Shown: positions 28,001 to 36,800 of the stretch, piece by piece | Layout of the letters: each line of letters starts with the position of its first letter | Position numbering within the stretch: position 1 is the first letter of the stretch | Assembly (NCBI GenBank): GCA_016716905.1 | Contig: JADJUS010000022.1 | Coordinates: forward strand, 1,351,501-1,415,500 | Reading direction: 5' to 3' | Length of the DNA: 64,000 nt | Source: Acidobacteriota bacterium | GTDB lineage: Bacteria; Acidobacteriota; Vicinamibacteria; Vicinamibacterales; SCN-69-37 | Notes under the pieces: generated by a model | What the model saw: the letters and a program-made list of their open reading frames with translations, nothing else | Database searches by the model: none | What the model was told of the DNA's origin: nothing | Position numbers and translations under genes: made by a program

Positions 28001-28084
28001 TGCGGGTTGTTGCGCGGTCAGGGCTCCGCCAACAAGCCCGCATACACCAAGAATCAGGAGTAAGCGGAACGACGATTGCTTCAT
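25037..28084 (-). CDS. Exported sortilin/VPS10-like BNR-repeat protein (glycosyl hydrolase-annotated family)
   Basis: The product has 1015 residues; AAGGAG lies 8 nt before the ATG. A signal peptide (LLLILGVCGLVGGALTAQQ) precedes a ten-bladed propeller with repeated Asp-box motifs of the form S-x-D-G-G-x-x-W: KSTDGGNHW, KTTDGGKTW, KSIDGGKTW, KSIDAGETW and RSDDGGKTW. The opening FKFRSIGPAVMMGRI is typical of the large sortilin-N-terminal proteins of Acidobacteriota. A Gly-rich segment (GGGGRGGGMG near 540, and more near the C-terminus) interrupts the blades. It is predicted periplasmic or surface-located. The glycosyl hydrolase name is historical, and no catalytic residues are recognisable. 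It may be co-transcribed with the TonB receptor upstream. Confidence 0.88.
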   Translation of the reverse strand: MKQSSFRLLLILGVCGLVGGALTAQQPAPPAAPVRVVNASTDPMLQGFKFRSIGPAVMMGRIDDIEGAEKDPMIMYIGFATGGVWKSTDGGNHWLSLFDEMTVTSIGDIAIAPSDPNVVYVGTGEPNNRQSSSIGGGVYKTTDGGKTWANMGLEDTQSIGRIVVNPTDPNIVYVAAVGHLFGPNEDRGLYKSIDGGKTWKKAKYIDADTGFIDVAIDFSNPKVLYAASYQRRRTWWGVNGGGQGSGLWKSIDAGETWTRITGGGFPASKDGILGRIGIAVFRGRPTTLYMIAEVGAEGGIQVNVGDDGQAPKPGVPCCGDPGSRNGPDRSGVWRSDDGGKTWTFLSNVNNRPIYYSQIRVDPVNDKKVIQGGASAQMSFDGGKTWNGLSGTGHGDYHAFWINPKDPRIVAAGHDGGIDISNDGGFTWDYHNDMALGQFYQVSADMRRPYWVCGGLQDNQAWCGPSAVRSQFGAVNTDWFTIAGGDGFYTRQDPTDWTIAYGESQNASMTRYDFRAGTQKSITPRATRTAPAAAPGGGGGRGGGMGNVINQPAQVDEFRFYWNTPFEMSPHDPATVYISGQYFFKSSNRGDAWTMNPTDLTKNFDRFGTPIMGVAGNAPMASKHDGYQQNSVTTQLRESPSKPGVIWIGTDDGNLQVSQDAGATFTNVFGNITGAPKGYVQVSRIEPSHFDPATAYVALDNHRNDDWRPYLFKTVDYGRTWSNVTGDLPVKGNINALREDPVNPNLLFVGTEFNLFVTLDAGKSWKLFSAGMPSVRVDDILIHPREKDLIVATHGRSLWIADDITPLEQLASAPGSAVKLFEPRPAVQWKNDLLATRRVTARQFRGENPQGGTAFTFWAPSDMGEAKFEVLNAQGAVVSTMTTQAKAGMNRVQWNMAAQNAAGPGGGQFAGGGRGGAGGRGAVPSNLTPEEIAAGQAAYEKAAALAAVSGGAGGQQPAARGGGRGAIGPGVPFVAGGGRGGGGGAMLAPGAYTVRLTVGGQTMMTSVVILEDIWMR

Positions 28085-28204
28085 GAGGGGATCTCCTTAA
28101 GAAGAAGTACGAGCAGATAGTAGCGCGATCACGGCGTTGGCGCACCCAGGTGCGCAACACGGCTCGACCCGAACCAGGAGAGGGTCGACGTCAGTCCCGC
28201 GAGC

Positions 28205-30583
28205 TCAGAACTTCCACTCGAAGCCCAGGATGGGGAACAGCCCCTGCTGCTCCTGGAAGCGCACCGTGTTGGTGCGCCGGTTCCAGGTGTAGCCGGAGAA
28301 ATTTCTGCGGTTCGTGAGGTTCTGCACACCGGCGAACAGCACAAACGGCCGTGCACTCCCGAACGTGCGCTGCACGCGCACGTCGAGCCGGAAGTAGGCG
28401 GGAGCGCGCGCATCGTTCACCCGCGTGAGGTCAAACACGCCGCGGCGCACGCTTTGGGACAGCGCTTCGTCAAACGGCGTATACGGCCGCCCGCCCAGCC
28501 ACGACAGGCGCGTGGACGCCAACCACTTTGGCGACAGGTTCACGCCGCCGGTCACGTTCACCACAAAGGGATAGTCAAACGACCCCGGCCTCAGCACATC
28601 GTCCAGCCCTGCCTGCTCTGATTTCGCCACCGACACGTTCGCCTGGCCGTACCAACGGCCACCCGGAGCCTTCTCGATGAAGGCCTCCACGCCCATCGCT
28701 CGGCCGCGGCCTTCGCTGGTCATCGGAAAGAGGACCTCGCGCACATTAAACGTGTCGCCGACGTTCGCCAACGACAGCGTCGGGAACTGCGTGGACACGG
28801 GATAGTCCGCGTACCGCTTGTAGTAGCCCTCAAGGGTCAGGCGCACCGAATCCGACGGCAAATAAGTGAAGCCCGACACCACGTGTTCCGACTTGATGGG
28901 CTTGAGCCGCTCATTCTCCGGGAACGACGCGAGAAAGAGGAAAAACGGCTGCTGGAAATATTGTCCGTAACTCGCGCTCCAGGTCAGGCGGTCGCTCACT
29001 TTGAATCCAACGCCGGCGCGCGGGCTGAAACGGGTGTGGCCGATGTACTGGTAGTGATCCACCCGCCCGCCCCAGGTGAGATTGAGGCGCGACGTGATGT
29101 CCATGGTGCCCTGCACGTACGCGCCACTCTGATACGCGGTGAAGGATCGGTCCAGCGTGAAGGCATTAACTCCCGGCTCCGCTGAGAACGGGCTGTCGTC
29201 ACCGAGCGGGGAGCCGGTGTCATAGTTCAGCCGGAAGACCTTGAAGCTGCCGCCGACCTGGATCTTGTTCTTCCGGCCCATCATCGTGGCGTAGGTGGTC
29301 AGATCGTACTTGAGCGTCGTTTCGCCCTCGCGTGCGGCTTCGGTGAACACCAGCGGCCCCTGATCGATGATGTCGTCCACTGGAGTGCCGGCGGGCGGCA
29401 CGCCATCGCGCACGAGGTCTTTCACCTTGGAGGTGACCGACGCTTCGGAATGCGTGACGCTCAGCAGGCCAACACCACGAGTGCCGAACACACGTTGCCA
29501 GTTCAGGCCTGTGGCGCTGCGCCAACCCTGATACCTGATGTCGAATTCCGCCAGGCCTTCATCCAGGTCAGTCTCTTCCGTCAGCCCCAGCCGGATGCGA
29601 TCGACGCCACTGACATTGACCAGCCACAGGCGATCGAGCGGCGTCACGTCATACACGGCTTTCGCGTTGAGTGTGTAGAGCACCGGCACGCCGCCAAAGC
29701 CGATGTCCTTGGTGAACAGGTCCAGAAAACTTCTCCGCGCCGAGACAATCCACGACCCCTTGCCCTGGCGAATGGGGCCCTCAAGAATGGCGCCCGCGCC
29801 CGCGAACCCAAGCGTGGCGCGACCGCGCACCTTTTCGCGGTCACCCTCCCGCTGCGCGATCTGCAGCACGCTCGACACCCGGTTGATGTACGGCGCGGGG
29901 TATCCACCGGTCAGGAACGTCACGTCCTGGATCAGTTCCGTGTCGAGGATGCTGACAGTGCCGCCGGCGGACGCAAAGTTCGCGAACGCGTTAATGTTTG
30001 GAATCTCGATGTTGTCCACGATGAAGAGATTCTCAAGGGGACTGCCGCCCCGGACGATGATGTCGTTGCGGAAGTCGTTGGTGCCGATGACCACACCGGG
30101 CAGTGTTTGCAGGTAGCGCGAGACATCCTGCAACGCCGCCGCGCTTTCGCGAATCTGGAGCGGACGGATGAGGTAGTTCGACGTCTTGACCTCCTCGGAC
30201 GTCACAAACGCGGACGCGGTGACCGTCACGGACTGCTGCACCGCTGCAGGCGCAGGCAGCGAAATCTCCACAAGTGCGTCCAGTCCAGCCCGCACCTCGA
30301 TCGGGTCGGTGACAAACCCGGGTTCTCCCGGCGGCGTCACCTCCAGGCGATAGGCGCCCGAACGCACGTCTGTGAGTCGGAACTTCCCGGCGTCATCCGA
30401 CAACACGCATCGGATCGAATCCACCAGGCACACCGTGACCGCCAGGCCAGGCTTCTTGTCGTGCGTCATCACGACGCCGGCGATGGCGCCTGTGCCAGTC
30501 GTGTCCTGAGCCCACACGTGAACCGGGGAAAACAAAGACACTACGAACAAGGCGATTGAGAAAACAACGTTCCGGGAACCCAT
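28205..30583 (-). CDS. TonB-dependent receptor with carboxypeptidase regulatory domain
   Basis: The product has 792 residues. The signal peptide (FSIALFVVSLFSPVHVWAQ) is followed by a CarboxypepD_reg-like Ig domain (GAIAGVVMTHDKKPGLAVTVCL). The plug domain is next: DVSRYLQTLPGVVIGTNDFRNDIIVRGGSPLENLFIVDNIEIPN. A beta-barrel ends in FPILGFEWKF, with the usual C-terminal Phe. It is smaller than the first receptor and has a classical plug, so it probably takes up a smaller ligand such as a chelate or oligosaccharide; nothing nearby identifies it. The next gene downstream on the same strand, 120 bp away, is the sortilin-like protein. Confidence 0.9.
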   Translation of the reverse strand: MGSRNVVFSIALFVVSLFSPVHVWAQDTTGTGAIAGVVMTHDKKPGLAVTVCLVDSIRCVLSDDAGKFRLTDVRSGAYRLEVTPPGEPGFVTDPIEVRAGLDALVEISLPAPAAVQQSVTVTASAFVTSEEVKTSNYLIRPLQIRESAAALQDVSRYLQTLPGVVIGTNDFRNDIIVRGGSPLENLFIVDNIEIPNINAFANFASAGGTVSILDTELIQDVTFLTGGYPAPYINRVSSVLQIAQREGDREKVRGRATLGFAGAGAILEGPIRQGKGSWIVSARRSFLDLFTKDIGFGGVPVLYTLNAKAVYDVTPLDRLWLVNVSGVDRIRLGLTEETDLDEGLAEFDIRYQGWRSATGLNWQRVFGTRGVGLLSVTHSEASVTSKVKDLVRDGVPPAGTPVDDIIDQGPLVFTEAAREGETTLKYDLTTYATMMGRKNKIQVGGSFKVFRLNYDTGSPLGDDSPFSAEPGVNAFTLDRSFTAYQSGAYVQGTMDITSRLNLTWGGRVDHYQYIGHTRFSPRAGVGFKVSDRLTWSASYGQYFQQPFFLFLASFPENERLKPIKSEHVVSGFTYLPSDSVRLTLEGYYKRYADYPVSTQFPTLSLANVGDTFNVREVLFPMTSEGRGRAMGVEAFIEKAPGGRWYGQANVSVAKSEQAGLDDVLRPGSFDYPFVVNVTGGVNLSPKWLASTRLSWLGGRPYTPFDEALSQSVRRGVFDLTRVNDARAPAYFRLDVRVQRTFGSARPFVLFAGVQNLTNRRNFSGYTWNRRTNTVRFQEQQGLFPILGFEWKF

Positions 30584-30603
30584 TTATCAAGCGTATACCC
30601 AGT
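30584..30603. promoter_or_regulatory. 20-bp divergent intergenic region with palindromic GTATAC
   Basis: Only 20 bp separate the receptor ATG (30583) from the ATG at 30604. A central GTATAC (30593-30598) gives TATACG on the minus strand, 8 nt from the receptor ATG. On the plus strand it gives TATACC, 4 nt from the other ATG. No Shine-Dalgarno sequence is present on either side. Confidence 0.4.
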
Positions 30604-31293
30604 ATGATCGGCGCGGTAACCATGGCCTTCGTCATCGCACTCGCCCTTTTTGCCGTGGCGCTCTACGCGTTATCGCGGCTAAAGCAGAAGGACCTGAACG
30701 AAGCCGCTGCGGCGGTCGGACTGTCGCGTGTCGCTCATTCGCCCGGCATCAAAGGGACCACCGCAGAGGGGCGGCCCTGCCGCGACACGGACGTCGCGCG
30801 GGGATCGATCGCAGGACTCACGGCCACGCTGATGAACCGCAGCACCCCCAGTGTGCTGGCGCCCAAACGCAAGCGCGTGGCGACGCAGTTCACGATCCTG
30901 TCACTGCACCTGCCATCGCCGCCGCCAGCCGCGTTGCGGTTGCAGCCCGTGGGCTGGAGCCGTGGCCTCGAGGCCTTCACGCAATCCCCTCCAGTCGTGG
31001 TCCCCACCGGTGATGCCACGTTCGACGCCGTGTGGCATCTCTACACCGATGCACCGACCGCTGCGCTCCTGGTGCTGACGCCGGAGGTGCGCGCGTCGTT
31101 GGTCGCGTGGCGAAACGCCTGCGTCCCCAAGGGGCCGGCGTGGACGGAACACGCCAGTTCGGCACTCCTGCTGGGGTCATTCGAAATCACGCCGGACCGC
31201 GCCAAGTACGTGCTATTTAGCAGTCCAAGCGGAAAGACCGGCGCCCACGTCGCCAGCACCGTCACCCTGCTCACCACGCTAGCAGGCCGATGA
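30604..31293 (+). CDS. Hypothetical membrane-anchored protein
   Basis: The product has 229 residues; the ATG at 30604 or at 30622 could be the start. One N-terminal helix (about 4-24, VTMAFVIALALFAVALYALS) anchors a domain of about 200 residues with several Pro-rich turns (LHLPSPPPAALRLQPVGW). I do not recognise a family. A hydrophobic-aromatic stretch, DATFDAVWHLYTDAPTAALLVLTPEV, and a final PDRAKYVLFSSPSGK suggest a folded soluble domain. It is divergent from the TonB receptor across 20 bp and convergent with the frameshifted dehydrogenase. The start lacks a Shine-Dalgarno sequence. Confidence 0.6.
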   Translation: MIGAVTMAFVIALALFAVALYALSRLKQKDLNEAAAAVGLSRVAHSPGIKGTTAEGRPCRDTDVARGSIAGLTATLMNRSTPSVLAPKRKRVATQFTILSLHLPSPPPAALRLQPVGWSRGLEAFTQSPPVVVPTGDATFDAVWHLYTDAPTAALLVLTPEVRASLVAWRNACVPKGPAWTEHASSALLLGSFEITPDRAKYVLFSSPSGKTGAHVASTVTLLTTLAGR

Positions 31294-31294
31294 C

Positions 31295-31349
31295 TCCCCA
31301 GTTCCCAAGTTCCTAAGTTCCCCAGTTCCTAAGTTCCCCAGTTCCTAAA
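31295..31349. repeat. 16-bp tandem repeat of CCCCAGTTCCTAAGTT type
   Basis: About three copies with a period near 16 bp lie between the convergent hypothetical and dehydrogenase genes. The last copy overlaps the dehydrogenase stop codon. A reverse-complement relative is at 21215-21247. Confidence 0.8.
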
Positions 31350-32248
31350 GCATCGTGCCTACCGCCGAATAGTCCAGGTCCGCGCCGCCTGAGGCGACCA
31401 GCGCATCAACCAGAGCCGCCACCAGCGTCGCAGTCGGCATGGCCGCGCCGTTGGCGGCGCCGGCCTCAAGGGCGATGCGCAGGTCCTTCTGATACAGCCG
31501 GGTGCGGAAGCCGGGCGCAAACTGGCCGGTCAGAATCCGTTCGCCGTGAACCTCGAGCACACGGCTTGACGCGAACCCGCCAAGCAGCGCCTGGCGGACG
31601 CGTGCCCCGTCCACGCCGGCCTTGCGCGCAAGCGCCAGCGCTTCGCTGACACCAGCAAGGGCGCCACCGATCGCGATCTGGTTGCACACCTTGCACAACT
31701 GTCCCGGAACCGGGCTCGGCGCCGATGTGGACGATGCGGTCGGCATGGCCGAGGCATTCGAAGATCGGCCGGGCCCGATCGAACGCCGCGGCCGGGCCAC
31801 CCACCATGATCGACAGTGAGGCGTTGATCGCGCCGATCTCGCCGCCGCTGACCGGTGCGTCGAGCATGGTGCAGCCGGCCTCTTCGACTTTGGCAGCCAA
31901 CGCCCGCGCAGCCACCGGCGAAATGCTGCTCATGTCGATGACCATCCCGCCCTTCGCCAGGCCACCGATCACGCCATCGGGCCCCGTCAGCACCGCTTCC
32001 ACGTCTGGCGTGTCAGGCAGCATCGTGATCACCACGTCTGACTGGCGCGCCACTTCCACCGGCGACGCGGCCGCAACGGCGCCGGCGGCCACCAGTGCGT
32101 CCACCGGACCACGGCTTCGGCTGTGCACGACCAGTGGATATCCTTTGGCGAGCAGATGTGACGCCATGGGTTTTCCCATGACACCCAATCCGATGAACCC
32201 AATCCGCGTTTCAAACTTCCCGCTTGTGTCGTCCGTCATAGCCTTCAT
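31345..32248 (-). pseudogene. NAD(P)-dependent 3-hydroxyacid dehydrogenase (tartronate semialdehyde reductase-like), frameshifted
   Basis: The N-terminal half is in one frame: IGFIGLGVMGKPMASHLLAKGY (dinucleotide motif), ITMLPDTPDVEAVL and the catalytic-loop signature MLDAPVSGGEIGA. After HIGAEPGSG the family sequence continues in another frame as QLCKVCNQIAIGGALAGVSEALALARKAG, followed by the expected SRVLEVHGERI and YQKDLRIALEAG to the end. A single extra base in the three-base run at 31703-31705 explains the break. Together the parts make a normal-length beta-hydroxyacid dehydrogenase of about 300 residues. It is either a real frameshift or a consensus error. The ATG at 32248 has AAGGAG upstream; 32239 is an alternative. 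Confidence 0.8.
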
Positions 32249-32639
32249 GCGCTCCTTGTCCATTCTCGCCTTTGCCGTGCTGTTCGCGGCGTGTTCGTCG
32301 CCTACGAACCCATCTGAGCCGGGCGTCATGACTTTGGCCCCTGGCGAATCTGGCTCGGCCCGGGGCCTGACCGTCACATTCCTCGGGGTGACGAGCGACT
32401 CGCGATGCCCGGGTGACGCCACCTGCGTCACCGCAGGAGATGCCTCTGTCTCGCTGGAAACGTCCTGGCTCGGCACCAGACGCGCGTTCGAACTGCAATT
32501 GAACAACGCAGCCAACAGGAGCGCCACCCACGGCAACAATACGATTACATTCAGCGCCCTGGCGCCGTACCCGTTCGCCTCGCGGGGCAACATCCTGCCG
32601 GCCGACTATCGCGCGACGTTTGGCGTGACTCGGCGCTAG
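32247..32639 (+). CDS. Small lipoprotein, conserved but uncharacterised
   Basis: The product has 130 residues. A short signal peptide ends in a lipobox (AVLFAAC, Cys16), so it should be lipidated and membrane-attached. The mature part has SGSARGLTVTFLGVTSDSRCPGDATC followed by AGDASVSLE. This resembles a widespread uncharacterised lipoprotein family with an SRCP-x-D-x-x-C-x-x-AGDA motif, whose two cysteines probably form a disulfide. The ATG overlaps the dehydrogenase start on the opposite strand within a CATG. No Shine-Dalgarno sequence was seen. The function is unknown. Confidence 0.75.
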   Translation: MRSLSILAFAVLFAACSSPTNPSEPGVMTLAPGESGSARGLTVTFLGVTSDSRCPGDATCVTAGDASVSLETSWLGTRRAFELQLNNAANRSATHGNNTITFSALAPYPFASRGNILPADYRATFGVTRR

Positions 32640-32655
32640 GTTGCAGAACCGCGGA

Positions 32656-32675
32656 GCCGGACCTGAAGGTCCGGC
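32656..32675. repeat. Palindromic intergenic repeat, family B variant
   Basis: GCCGGACCT and AGGTCCGGC surround GA, flanked by GGAG and CTCC. Compared with the other copies the stem changes from GGGTCT to GGACCT with compensating changes in the other arm. Confidence 0.75.
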
Positions 32676-32732
32676 CTCCGAAGACAGATGCCGCTCCCGG
32701 CCGGCGGGAGATGTCAGAATACGCAGCCAGAG

Positions 32733-33890
32733 ATGAGCACGTCCACGTTTCCAATTGATTCGAAGCTTCCGGCCATCGGCGTGAGCATTTTTTCGGTCAT
32801 GACCCGGCTGGCCAACGAGCACGGCGCGATTAACCTGTCCCAGGGATTCCCCGATTTCGCCTGCGACCCGGCACTGGTCGAAGCCGTGGCCCAGGCGATG
32901 CGCGACGGGCACAACCAGTACGCGCCAATGCCTGGCGTCCAGGCGCTGCGGGAAGCCATCGCGGCGAAAGTGCAGCACTGCTACGGCGCGGTCGTGGACC
33001 CGGCTACCGAAGTGCAGGTCACGTGCGGCGCGACCGAAGCGCTCTATTCCACGCTCACCGCGTTTGTTCAACCCGGCGACGAAGTGGTGCTCTTCGAACC
33101 GTGTTACGACTCGTACGTGCCGGCCATCCGCTTGTCCGGCGGCGTGCCGGTATTTGTCGGCCTGCGGTATCCGGACTACCAGGTGGACTGGGACGAAGTG
33201 GCGCGGGCGATCACGCCAAACACCAGGGCCATCCTCGTGAATACGCCACACAACCCGACCGGCATGACATGGACGGCCGACGACATGAGCCGGCTGGCGG
33301 CACTGGTGGACGGCAGCAACATCCTGCTCATCGGCGACGAGGTGTACGAACACATCATCTTCGACGGCCGGCGGCACGAGAGCCTGCTGCGTTACCCGGA
33401 ACTGCGGTCACGCGCGGTCGTGATCAGCTCGTTCGGCAAGACCTTTCACGCCACGGGATGGAAGGTGGGTTACGCCGTGGCGCCGGCACCCCTCCTGGCC
33501 GAACTGCAGCGTGTCCACCAGTTCGTCACGTTCACCGCGCATTCGGCGTCGCAGGTGGCGTTTGCGGAGTTCGTGACGCGCGACCCCGGGGCGAAGGATC
33601 TGCCTGGGTTTTATCAGGCCAAACGTAATTTGTTCCTGCAGCTCCTTGACGGCTCCCGGCTCACGCCACTCGCCTGCACGGGCACGTACTTTCAACTGAT
33701 GGACTACTCGGCGATCACCACAGACCGCGACACGGACGTCGCGATGCGGCTCATCCAGCAGCACGGCGTCGCCGCCATTCCCTGCTCGGCGTTCAACTAC
33801 AAAGACACCGGCGGACCCGTGCTGCGGTTCTGCTTTGCGAAGAAAGACGAGACGTTGCGGGCAGCGACCGAACGGCTGCGGGCGGTCTGA
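32733..33890 (+). CDS. PLP-dependent methionine aminotransferase (YbdL-like, class I/II)
   Basis: The product has 385 residues from the ATG at 32733. The fold-type I signature is complete: AINLSQGFPDF at the N-terminus, TCGATEALYSTLTAF (phosphate-binding region), NTPHNPTGMTWT, GDEVYEHIIFDG (cofactor Asp and Tyr) and SSFGKTFHATGWKVGY with the Schiff-base lysine. The sequence is closest to the YbdL/kynurenine-aminotransferase-like group, which transaminates methionine and aromatic or sulfur amino acids with 2-oxo acids. It may serve methionine salvage. It stands alone, convergent with the GH123-like gene by 5 bp. Confidence 0.9.
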   Translation: MSTSTFPIDSKLPAIGVSIFSVMTRLANEHGAINLSQGFPDFACDPALVEAVAQAMRDGHNQYAPMPGVQALREAIAAKVQHCYGAVVDPATEVQVTCGATEALYSTLTAFVQPGDEVVLFEPCYDSYVPAIRLSGGVPVFVGLRYPDYQVDWDEVARAITPNTRAILVNTPHNPTGMTWTADDMSRLAALVDGSNILLIGDEVYEHIIFDGRRHESLLRYPELRSRAVVISSFGKTFHATGWKVGYAVAPAPLLAELQRVHQFVTFTAHSASQVAFAEFVTRDPGAKDLPGFYQAKRNLFLQLLDGSRLTPLACTGTYFQLMDYSAITTDRDTDVAMRLIQQHGVAAIPCSAFNYKDTGGPVLRFCFAKKDETLRAATERLRAV

Positions 33891-33895
33891 GATGT

Positions 33896-36800
33896 TTATG
33901 CCACGGGCGTCCGCCGCTCGACGCGCAGGAACACGCCCTGGTTGGCGGGCACGAGTACCGAGGCGGGATCCACTTCCGCAAACTCCTGAAGGCCCGGCAC
34001 TGCGGGCGCGTACACCCTGACGCCGCCCGCAAGCCCCATCGCCTTGAGGTCCATCGAGAGCGACACCCGTTCGTCGCGCTCCGACCAGGACCCGATCGCC
34101 ACAAGCGCGCTGCCATCACGAAGGTACGTGGTGGCAAACAATGCTGGGTGGCCCGTTCGTACTGGCGTATCTTTCAGCCAGTACCCGCGCATCCGGCTCT
34201 CGGCAATGCCGAAATCGTTCATCAGGGCCCACACCGGCCGCGGGTCCGTCTTGCCGTACAGTCGCGACGTCATCCCGAACAACAGGCCCCGATACGGGTG
34301 TCCCCCGTCCTGCAGCATCTCGCCCATCAGGCCGAACGGCAGCCCCGATACCTCGGTCATCCAGTAGTCGGCCGGCAGCTTGTATTCAAAGTACTCGCCA
34401 AACCACAGGCGCGACATGTAGGGAAAGTGCTCCATGTAGAGCATGGCGCTGTTGATGAAGCCGTCATTCTTGTTGAACTGATTGGCCGAGTGCAGGTCGA
34501 TCACCACCTGGCCTCGTTTGGCGGCCAACACCGAGATCATCCGGCGCACGGTCTCGCGGCTGAACGCGATGTCATCGAGATACAGGCCGTCGATCTTCTG
34601 GTGCTCGGCCAGCCACGACAATCCCTCGATGTAGTAGTTCGTCCACCGCGACGTCCCCTTATCCAGCATCGCCGCATCGTCCACCGTGTAGGCATGCCAG
34701 GCCGAGTGATACCGGTCCTCAAGATGTTCCTGCATCCAGGAATGGCCGCCGCCTTCACCGTCGTTCAGGATCTCGTCACCCAGGCTGCGGAGCGCGAATA
34801 GTTCGTGGGCGCGATAGGTCAACTCGCGAATGGTGTTGTACAGCTTGACCTTGATGCCTTTGGCATGGGCTTCTTCGATGTACGCGGTCTGCTTGTCGAG
34901 CGCGAAGAACGGGTAGTTGATGTAGGGATTGATCTCGTTCGCGTGGTGGATGTTGACCACCGTCCCGCCTGACGCCTTCACCTCATCGACCGGCACGTAC
35001 TTGTGGACGAAGCGGGTTTCAAAGTGCGTCTTCGTGTCGATGGGCTTGAAGGGCGTGATCAGGAACCTGACATTGAAGTGCAGCTTCGTACCGGCGGTCA
35101 CGCGGCGGGTGCCCGAGTAGTTCGTTGCGGTCACGGCGCCGGCGGCGGTCTCAATGCGAATGCCTCCGCGGCCGTCGTTGTACCAGGAGGGCGGCAGGTT
35201 CAGCGGTTTACTCAGGTAGAAGTTGGTATTCAGCGGCCGCTCGTAGTTGTCGTCACGCAACACGTACTGCAGGCCCTTGTGAATGCCGCCGAGCCAGACG
35301 CCCTCCTGGTGGTTCTCCACCTTCCACGTCCAATCAACACGATCCGGCCGCATGCCACCTTTGCGTCCCAATCCCAACATGTACTCCGCCGCATCCGGCA
35401 CCAGCGCCACCGGCATGACGATGTCGTCGATGCTGACGTCTTTGAGGGCCTCGAGTTCGATGCGGTAGTCGAGCATGCCGTCGTACTCGAGCGCGCCCTT
35501 CACCGACATGCGGAACGACGCGGAGCGGCTCTCGGCTGTCCAACTCGCCCGCCCGCGTGCGTCCTGTTTCACCTGAAACGGTTGTGATCGCATCGCCTCG
35601 GGCTGACCCGCGACAATCACGCGCAGGTTCACGGGGCGCGCCAACACGGCCCCGGGGAGTGTTCCCAACGTCAGCTCCGGCGTGAAGTAACTCACGATCC
35701 GGTCGGGCAGCCCCGAGGCGCCGAGCGTGACCGTTCGGCCCAGGACCGACAGCGCGCGCCGGCTGGCGCCGCCAATGACAACGGGCGTGAACGGCTTGAT
35801 GATGAAATCCGGGTCCGTGCCGGCCGTGGAGTTGATCCAGGCCAGGCGGCTCATCAGCTCGGGCTCGTCAAAGCCGTGATTGCGCGCCTGCGCCTGATCC
35901 ACATCGAGCTTCAGCGTCACGGTCTGCCGATCGCTTGCGCCGGCCGAGACAATCACGCTCCCTTCGACGACACCAACCGGCTGATTCGCCGGCACCATCA
36001 CGCCAATCCACAGCGGCTGCACCTCTCCGGCCTTCACACTGATCGTCTTTGTAAACGCCCGCCCGTGTTCATCCACGCCGCCGCAGTTGAAGCACGTCAT
36101 GGTCTTCAACCACTCCGCCGGAAACTGATCGAAGCTGACGCGCACATCGGACAGCGGCGCGGCGCCTGCGACCACCGCCACCTGAAACGTGAAGTACTCG
36201 TCTCGAAGGACCCGGCTTTCAAGAGTGGAGGCCGGGCCACGGTCGGCCCAGTGTTTGGGCAGGAACCGGCGCATGCGCACGGGATAGTCGCGATGTTCGG
36301 GCACCACGCGCCACCCGTTGGGCGCGCCTGCCATGAACCGTGCGGTCTCATCAGGAGTGGCGATGACCTCCATCGGAAAAAAGCTGTGGAACGCATCCAC
36401 CGATTGAATCTTCGTCGTCTGCGCACGCGTGATGCCGTCCAGATTCACTTTGCGGGTGCGATCAGCCCATTCCAGCTCGGGCTCGATCACCGACCGCATG
36501 TAGGTCACCTTGGGATAGCTCCCACCGGTGGTTTGCCACGGCAGGTAATAGACGAAATAGCGGCTCGATCCAGGATTGGGCTGAAACACGACGTCGCCAG
36601 ACACGTTGTCGATGCGGAGCGCGAACGCGTTCGGCACCACCTTTCCGGAGGTCGCGTCCACCACGACCAGGGCTTTCTCGGCCGGGTTGGGATCGTGCCT
36701 GCGCCAGGGAATGGTCACGCGGATATTGGAGCCGGCCCCAAGCGAGGCCGCCTCAACCTCAACCACCGCCCGATGATTGCCCCACGACTCACCCTTCGAG

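Noticed and set aside
28140..28155. Hairpin GCGCACC/GGTGCGC between the TonB receptor and the sortilin-like gene as a terminator
   Set aside because: The loop is only 2 nt and no T-tract follows on the minus strand, so termination there is not supported.
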